Shown here: positions 57,763-64,000 of the stretch, piece after piece | How positions within the stretch are numbered: position 1 is the stretch's first letter | Layout: every line of letters begins with the position of its first letter | NCBI RefSeq assembly: GCF_050003625.1 | Contig: NC_134397.1 | Span: 222,766,537-222,830,536, forward strand | Source of the DNA: Haematobia irritans | Taxonomy: Eukaryota; Arthropoda; Insecta; Diptera; Muscidae | Length of the DNA stretch: 64,000 bases | Direction: 5' to 3' | The notes under the pieces: generated by a model | Seen by the model: only the letters and a program-made list of their open reading frames with translations | Database searches by the model: none | Told to the model about the DNA's origin: nothing | Translations under genes and position numbers: made by a program

Positions 57763-58190
57763 CCAGTTAGGTATAGTGGCAGCCTGATAGTTTAGGCTCA
57801 CTTAGAGGGGTTTTAGACGATGCAATTGGTTGCGTGCAATTTTTTGTATTCTCTTTTAAAGTTGCTTCTTAAAAACTTCAGCATTTATACGTTGAAATTT
57901 TTCATGCAATCGCTTGAAATTTCAAGTTTCAGAAATGTCAAAAAATTGCAAGAGGAACGGAAAACATGAAATTTTTTCTACCCCCTTTGCTTCTCTACCC
58001 CGTTTGCCTACAAACAAGAATTGCGTGCAATTATTGCATCGTCTAAAACCCTTCTTAGACTATGATAATCATTATCACGGTGGCGAACCCTTTCTTATCT
58101 CTCTTGCTCTTATCACTGAGTGCTGCAAGATTTATATAGCCCTCTCCGAACGAAGTATCATATTACAATGAAACCCTTTACAGAAGCTTT
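57763..58190 (-). mobile_element. Degenerate SINE split by a MITE
   Basis: GTTAGGTATAGTGGCAGCC to CTCACTTAGA (57765-57806) and CTTAGACTATGATAATC to ACAGAAGCTTTGAAAGAC (58054-58200) are the two parts of a decayed SINE in minus orientation, separated by the MITE at 57808-58051. It is more diverged than the other SINE copies and so older. Confidence 0.7.
57808..58051. mobile_element. 244-bp MITE with 19-bp perfect inverted ends
   Basis: GGGTTTTAGACGATGCAAT (57808-57826) is the exact inverse of the right end (58033-58051); imperfect pairing extends to about 34 bp through the GCGTGCAAT motif. The host SINE word CTTAGA appears on both sides, so a target duplication of about 6-8 bp is likely. Confidence 0.88.
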
Positions 58191-58390
58191 GAAAGACTTT
58201 TTTTATTTTTGGAAGAATATTAAAAAATTCACAGAGTCGATCATTTTCCAGTTTTGTTTTCATTTTGCCAATTTAATTATTAATAAGACAAAAAAAAAAT
58301 TATTTTGCAAATATATCAAGACTAGGTTTTGAGATAGAAAATTTTAAGTAATTCAGAAATATGGAAAATTTTTGAAATGGCAATAACTGC

Positions 58391-58590
58391 ACACAAAGAA
58401 GAGTTTTCTTTTCTGAGGAACGAAATTTTGACAATAAAAAATTTTCTTTCACAGCAAATAAAAAATATCAGAGGCAATCGTTGCATCGCTTATAACAATT
58501 TCGGGTTTATTTGTCCTAAAAGAAAATAGTTTATATGAAAGGGGAATTGTCTAAAATTTCGTTCCGGATGAAAGTATTTTTTTATGTGTT
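58391..58590. mobile_element. M-family MITE, about 200 bp
   Basis: Left ACACAAAGAAGAGTTTTC followed by GAGGAACGAAATTTTGACAA; right AATTGTCTAAAATTTCGTTC followed by TTTTTTTATGTGTTGG. These are imperfect inverted ends of about 45 bp. Confidence 0.7.
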
Positions 58591-60370
58591 GGATTTTTTT
58601 CAATTTTGGCCAAATCTTATATTTTTTTGATACATATATCGGAAAAAGATCAAAATCCCTATGATTATGTCACATTTCTTCTGACCTGACCTAGTAGGCC
58701 TTAGGATGTATGAGAGAATTTGTGAATGATAAGCCCATGCAAAAGTTATTAAGCCAGTCTGGCGGACGGATATAATGCGTGCATTTTGGTCTTGAAAAGA
58801 TTTTCGTCCAAATTGATTTGAAATTTTCAGACATTGCTCTTTGAAGTAAGCTCTCTACCTGAGGGTACAACATCTTGCATTGATGAAAATATCCCCTGCC
58901 GTTGTCTCCAAAAGATCATCAATGGAAATATAGCATATTTTCTTAAGCCTTATTGTCCCTTTTTAAACATCCTTGCTGTTCTACGGTAATGATTACTGGT
59001 TTTGACTTCATTGGTTGTCAGTTTAGTTATTGTCATGTCCTATAATTGATATGCTCTACGTCAAGATTTCAATTTTATTTCAATCTTTTTCATTCATGAA
59101 TATTTAAATGGATTTAGGTCAACACTACTACAACATGTATTACGACTAGGACATTTGACAATGTCCTGTTTAATTGAATTGACAATAGGGGTCACAACAA
59201 CAACGTTACGTTGAATAATAAAAGGATCATGGAAGACAAAAAAAAAAACGCCCACATGATTGTGGGAAACAATGGACAATGGCTATTCCATTCATGTCAT
59301 TTCAGTACAAATAGATTTAGTTGCTTTTATTCTCCATCTACAGGTTGTCATTAGGTCATTGGACTGTCTATCATTTACTGAATGAATTTATGTTGGAAAG
59401 AATAGTTTTATGAGGAAGAGAAAAGAAAAGACCAACGCATGGATAATTATTACCTATATATGTTAGTTGTTGATTGCCTATGTTATACATTTTTAAGTAA
59501 AAGAAACATGGATATCGAATAGGAATAACTAATTAATAAAAAATCGGAGGAAAGGAAAATCCGTACAACTTAATAATTTAGGGGGAAATAGAACATAGAT
59601 TAATTGAAAATTCATAATTGAATGTCAGCATAGTGATAACACCACGATACAAAATAAATGGTTTGGATTTAGGAAACTTAAGGGTTTTTTTTCTGTGGTA
59701 TTGTTGTAAATAATAAATTCATTTGTTTTCTGGCATTTTTTATAGACTGATTATTTTCTTCACCTAAGGTAACGGGAATATATTTCTTCTCTTTGAAGAA
59801 TTTATTGATATATTTTTTAAGAATTTATTGATATATTTTTCATTTTGTCTAAAGATTTCTTTATTAACTTAATTATTTTAATGTTGTTTTATTCATTAAA
59901 TATTTTCAAATTAAAAAATGGTTCCATATTAAAACTTAATGAGTTTTAGGATTACTACAAAATTAATAGAATATTACTGTAAACTAGTGTTATTCGTGAC
60001 AGGACATTGGTTAATTTAAAATTCATAATTCGATTTTAGGTAACTGATAATCAGTGGTCATTAGCAGAAAGCATTTAAATAATTAGACGTTACATGAAAA
60101 TAGAGGGATACGATTACATTGCATATCTAATAACTCCTGAGTAATTAATAAAGTAATCAATAATGTAATTATACCCAAAGGGAAATTATTACCTACAAGG
60201 TGATTCATTTTACCTTGCCACGAAAGTGAATAGGTCTGATTGTAGAATTATTTTTTTTTTTGTGCATAGAAAAATTCAATGTGATGTACATTATTGACGA
60301 TGTTATAGACACAAGGTTGCAGATATGTACCGCAACCAACTTTAGGTTAGAATAATTTGTAAACCGTTCG
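58591..60370. other. Intergenic or intronic interval, no gene seen
   Basis: AT-rich. A GAATTTATTGATATATTTTT duplication lies at about 59798-59840. If the exon at 63749 belongs to a gene running into the window, this may be its intron. Confidence 0.35.
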
Positions 60371-61297
60371 ACTGACAAACCTAGACCCCTAGATTTGGCT
60401 TGGCCCAGATTTGACGTCCGGATCGTCCTGGAGGAGCAAAATTCATCTGATCCGGTTGAAATTTGGTACGTGGTGTTAATATATGGTCTCTAACAATCAT
60501 GCAAAAATTGGTCCATATCTGTCCATAATTATATGTAGCCCCCATATAAACCGATCCCTAGATTTGAACTCCGGAACCACTTGGAAGAGCAAATTTCATC
60601 CGATCCGGTTGAAATTTGGTACGTGGTGTTATGGTATATGGTCTCTAACAACCATGCAAAAATTGGTCCATATCGGTCCATAATTATATATAGTCCCCAT
60701 ATAAACCGATCTCCAGATTTGACCTCCGGAGCCTCTTGGAAGAGCAAATTTCATCCGATCCAGTTGAAATTTGGTACGTGGTGTTAGTATATGGCCTATA
60801 ACTACCATGCGAAAATTAGTCGAAATCGGTTCATAATTATATATAGCCTCCATATAAACCGATCCCCAGATTTGACCTCCGGAGCCTCTTGGAAGAGCAA
60901 ATTTCATCCGATCCAGTTGAAATTTGGTACGTGGTATTAGTATATGGTCTCTAACAACCATGCAAAAATTGGTTCATATTGGTCCATAATTATATACAGC
61001 CCCCATATAAACCGATCTCCAGATTTGACCTCCGGAGCCTCTTGGAGAAGAAAAATTCATCCGATCCGGTTGAAATTTGGTACATTTCGCTAGGGTATGG
61101 CCGATAACAACAATGCCATGAGTGATCCGTATCGATCTATATTATATATTGCCCCCAAATAAACCGATCCCCAATCACAGAAAAATAACGATTGCCACTT
61201 GAGCCAAAAATAATCCACCAAAATTTTATTGCCATAGAAAATGTTGTTAAAAATTTTATATTTCTATACAAAATTTTGTCAAAATTTTATTTCTAAT
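60371..61297 (-). repeat. Family A element, both ends missing
   Basis: Five to six 153-bp units in minus orientation followed by a D minisatellite stub (61213-61296). Neither tail nor head is present. It keeps the same unit-to-D junction (CCCCAAATAAACCGATCCCC, AGAAAAATAACGATTGCC) as the element at 3001-5450. Confidence 0.85.
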
Positions 61298-61540
61298 TAT
61301 ATTTGCTTAGTTCGGCTTGAGGTCATGTGAATAAAAACAGATGTTGTTGTTTTTTGAGTTGTATTTTTTTTATATTTAAAATTTTCCAATATTTCGAGAC
61401 ATCTCCGATGCTCGTCTTCAGGGAAATTAATTTAAATTTAAAGAACAGTGAACTTCTTTACAAGGGAGTATATTTACAAACAATATTCTATAGAAAATTT
61501 TGTCAAAATTCCTTAGTAAAAGGAACCCTTCTTTCATGTA
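61298..61540. other. Short interval with D-like patch
   Basis: Single-copy sequence with one D-type unit at 61486-61512; no gene. Confidence 0.35.
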
Positions 61541-61870
61541 AGGAGCCACCATGGTGCAATGGTTAGCATGTCCCCCTTGCATACACAAGGTCGTGGGTTC
61601 GATTCCTGCTTCGACCGAACACCAAAAAGTTTTTCAGTAATACTGGTGACATTTCTGAGGGTTTCAAAGCTTCTCTAAGTGGTTTCACTGTAATGCGGAA
61701 CGCCGTTCGGACTCGGCTATAAAAAGGTCCTCCTTTGTCATTGAGCTTAACATGGAATCGGGCAGCACTCAGTGATAAGAGAGAAGTTCACCAATGAGGT
61801 ATTACAATAGTCTAAGTGAGCCTGATACATCGGGCTGCCACCTAACCTAACCTAATCTAACCTAACCTAA
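61541..61870 (+). mobile_element. tRNA-derived SINE with the longest CCTAA tail
   Basis: A box TGGTGCAATGG (61552-61562) and B box GGTTCGATTCC are intact. A short internal deletion removes part of the body after TTTTTCAG. The 3' end is seven CCTAA/TCTAA-type repeats (61840-61870). Confidence 0.93.
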
Positions 61871-62035
61871 GGACACTCAATCTTAAGTCGAATCACTTAA
61901 ATATAAACACAAAACGACTTCATTGAAAAATTCATCGACTTTTGGACAAGGAAAAAACACTTTATATCAGAGAAATGCGTCTTTTATGGTAAATTTTTGG
62001 CTTCAAACAATATCTTTTTCAGTGCACCCTCATTT
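61871..62035 (+). repeat. I-family fragment
   Basis: CACTTCATTG-like block, TTCATCGACTTTTGGAC and AGAGAAATGCGTCTT match the right third of I elements; ends TTTTTCAGTGCACC. Confidence 0.65.
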
Positions 62036-62560
62036 TAATTGGTTTCTCGTACCATTGCTTATTACCGTGATCCTGGACGAAATTGGACGAAAAACAAAAC
62101 GTTAACAACACTAGAAATGATCAGATCAAAATGAAGGCCAGAGTTGATCGCAATCCACGCCACAGTGGTAGAAAACTTGCTCGTGAACTGAACATTCCGT
62201 GTGAAGTTGTATCGACTGATGGCAACTTGTCGCTCGTAATCATCAACTGAATATTATCGGGAAAATGTCCTAAATGAAGTATTAAGGCCCTAGGCCAACA
62301 AACATTTAGGCCTCAGACCATGGACATTCCAAGAAAACTCAACACCATCGAATGGCTTAAAAAATATTTTCCTCGAATTTTCTTCCGCACAATGGCCACA
62401 AAAATCTCTGAATATCGATCCGTTGTACTTTTGCGCCTGGCATATTTTGGAGAATAAGATTAACAGTAAAAAAATACCAAAGTGTCTATGATGGGCCAAA
62501 ATACCGCAGAGCCATTTATATGAAGGCTTTTTCGGCTACCTTTCGTGCCAAAGCTAGTCA
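62036..62560 (+). pseudogene. Decayed Tc1/mariner-superfamily transposase, N- and C-terminal pieces
   Basis: An N-terminal piece (RKLARELNIP, about 62166-62200) is followed after a gap by a 65-codon C-terminal frame that starts LRPWTFQEN, continues FSSAQWPQKSLNIDPLYFCA and ends NKINSKKIPKCL with TGA. The WP-S-(N)-D-PL block is the third catalytic region of Tc1/mariner-type transposases. The same family as the remnant at 5451-5963, which keeps the missing middle. Confidence 0.7.
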
Positions 62561-63748
62561 ATTCGAACACTTCTAAACTGATTCCAAAATTTTTGCTTTT
62601 GAACAATATAATTAAAAACAAAATGAAAAAATATATAGAATTTTATTGTGTTGAATTGTACATCAATCACCTTGTAAATGAAGGGCGAATTTTTACTAAA
62701 CTTGCATTTTGCACAAAGTTTATACATTTTACCAAAAATGTGTACATCTTGAACTTCGTATGACACTACAAAGTTTTTCAAAGTTTCTAAATCAACAAAA
62801 TAATAATTTATTAATTTAATTTAACATAAGAGACGCAAGTTCTAATTTCTGTAATTTTAGGGTTCTTATTTGCGATTCTGCTTTGGGTCATATTTTAAAA
62901 TATAAAATTTGTACGATATGTTGTTGCTAGGTGTAACGCTGGAAAAAAATTTCAACACAACAATCTATGTCCTAGTAAGATATATAGGACTTATGTCGAA
63001 ATATATTCAGATTTTATTCCAAATTAAATAGTATTTGTCCTACAAAAAAAAAAAAAATTCTGTAGTTAAACAAACGCCAAATTTAACTTATTTTTATTGC
63101 AAAAGATTATTTTTATTCCAGAGCATAGTGAAATCTTACTTTTTTAAGTATGAAAATTCTATGCTTAAGTATGTCTCAAACATTTTATGAACTAAACGAG
63201 GATAGAAAATTTTCGTACGATTCCCAAAAAATGTAAGAATGAACTACAGTATGGTCAAAATGGTCATCATTGGCGCCAATGATTTCGTTCTTTACTTATA
63301 GTTCATTTTTCTTCAATTAGAGGGTTTGATTTCGTGAACTGCAGTTAAAAAGTTCAACAGACCATTAAATTGTCCTGGGTTTAACAACGCTTGGTGGAAA
63401 TCTCAACATGTTCAATTTTCGCAAGAGTTTGTTTATTCTTCCTATAAAGAGTTTACTTTTTTTCGGTGTATTTACTTTTATATACCACATCAATGTTGAA
63501 AATACCATTAAGTGCATAGTGTTATATTAGTTAAATCATATAGGCAGTTTCATACAACTTTAAGTTTTTTTAATTGTGTTGTGTTTTTTGTTTTTGTCTG
63601 TGTCTTTGTAATGATCACGATTTTTCATAGAAATTTTAACAACATCCCATATTCTAGTAGGAGTTCCATCTCTACTTGATAATTTATTACTGATATGCAA
63701 ATTTAATTAATTGGAAATTTATTTATTCAACAAATCATATAATCTTAC
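62561..63748. other. AT-rich interval, probably intron
   Basis: No repeats shared with the rest of the window and no exon-like stretch. On the minus strand it follows the donor at 63748, so at least part should be intron. A hairpin-free run of A lies near 63042-63056. Confidence 0.4.
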
Positions 63749-63897
63749 CTTTACTTTAGAAACTTTGAGTTGGCAATCTTGCACAAACGATGCTGTGATA
63801 AATCCACGTTTTGATTGCTTTAGAATTAGAATGCCAACAAGGTCGTCTGATAGCTGTGGTCGTGTAAAGTTTATGCCAACCTCAAAATAATAAAATC
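63749..63897 (-). CDS. Internal exon of an unidentified gene
   Basis: On the minus strand a strong acceptor (CTGTTTTGTTTTTCAG) precedes 63897, and a donor GTAAGA starts at 63748. Between them 149 nt are open in one frame, coding 49 residues from FYYFEVGINFTRPQLSDDLV to SFVQDCQLKVSKVK. The first two bases complete a split codon and the exon ends on a codon boundary. Composition is clearly protein-like and unlike the surrounding AT-rich repeats. I do not recognise the family. There is no ATG, so it is internal; the upstream exon is beyond the window and the downstream exon was not found. Confidence 0.75.
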
Positions 63898-64000
63898 CTG
63901 AAAAACAAAACAGAAAATATTTTGTTTATTCCATTTGTGGTTTTTAATTTTAAAGATAGAGTAAGGTTATTAAACCTTTTCAATGAAAACTCTAATGTTT

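Noticed and set aside
61840..61870. Interstitial telomere array
   Set aside because: The CCTAA repeats are the SINE tail and occur at the end of other copies too; flies do not use TTAGG telomeres.

Overview
This is non-coding-rich eukaryotic DNA from a dipteran, most likely a muscid fly such as the horn fly Haematobia or a close relative. The evidence is AT-rich sequence, spliced exons with GT/AG borders, two decayed mariner copies of the irritans type (the subfamily of Himar1, first described from Haematobia irritans), and many copies of fly repeats that carry a (GTCC/GTCT)n core. I see no operons, rRNA, CRISPR array or convincing stand-alone tRNA gene. The species call is inference.

Only two pieces look like host protein-coding sequence, both on the minus strand and both at the edges. 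At 1832-2690 are the first two coding exons of a gene whose N-terminal region resembles the DNAI7/CASC1 axonemal dynein-associated family. They carry an in-frame TAG and a candidate intron of only 35 nt, so this may be a damaged copy. At 63749-63897 is one clean internal exon of an unidentified gene. The roughly 61 kb between them is almost entirely transposable-element debris.

Three related repeat families dominate, here called A, E and G. Each has a 5' GC-rich hairpin head, a tail with a GTCC-type microsatellite, family-specific inverted repeats pairing head and tail, and a body of tandem 153-bp units. They look like the DINE-1/mini-me type of non-autonomous, Helentron-associated element. 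A occurs at 1-620, 3001-5450, 8764-10353, 14094-15941, 30682-33103, 35782-36922 and 60371-61297. E occurs at 25058-30300, 42907-44415 and 52256-53690. G occurs at 22417-23368, 25446-27216, 39215-41262, 41447-41688 and 44416-46122. A 29-bp minisatellite (D) sits inside several A copies and also forms a large independent array at 18058-20775.

Other elements include six copies of a family B with CCCAGCAAAAAA ends, a tRNA-derived SINE with a CCTAA tail, family F rich in the ATATGTTTGG motif, several MITE families, an internally deleted hAT element with its 8-bp target duplication, and a DD41D Tc1/mariner-type element. That element has an intact catalytic ORF but no DNA-binding domain. Nesting is deep: at 25058-30300 an E element holds a hAT element, which itself holds a G element and a hAT MITE, while a SINE sits elsewhere in the same E element. 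Long AT-rich intervals between elements show nothing I can name.
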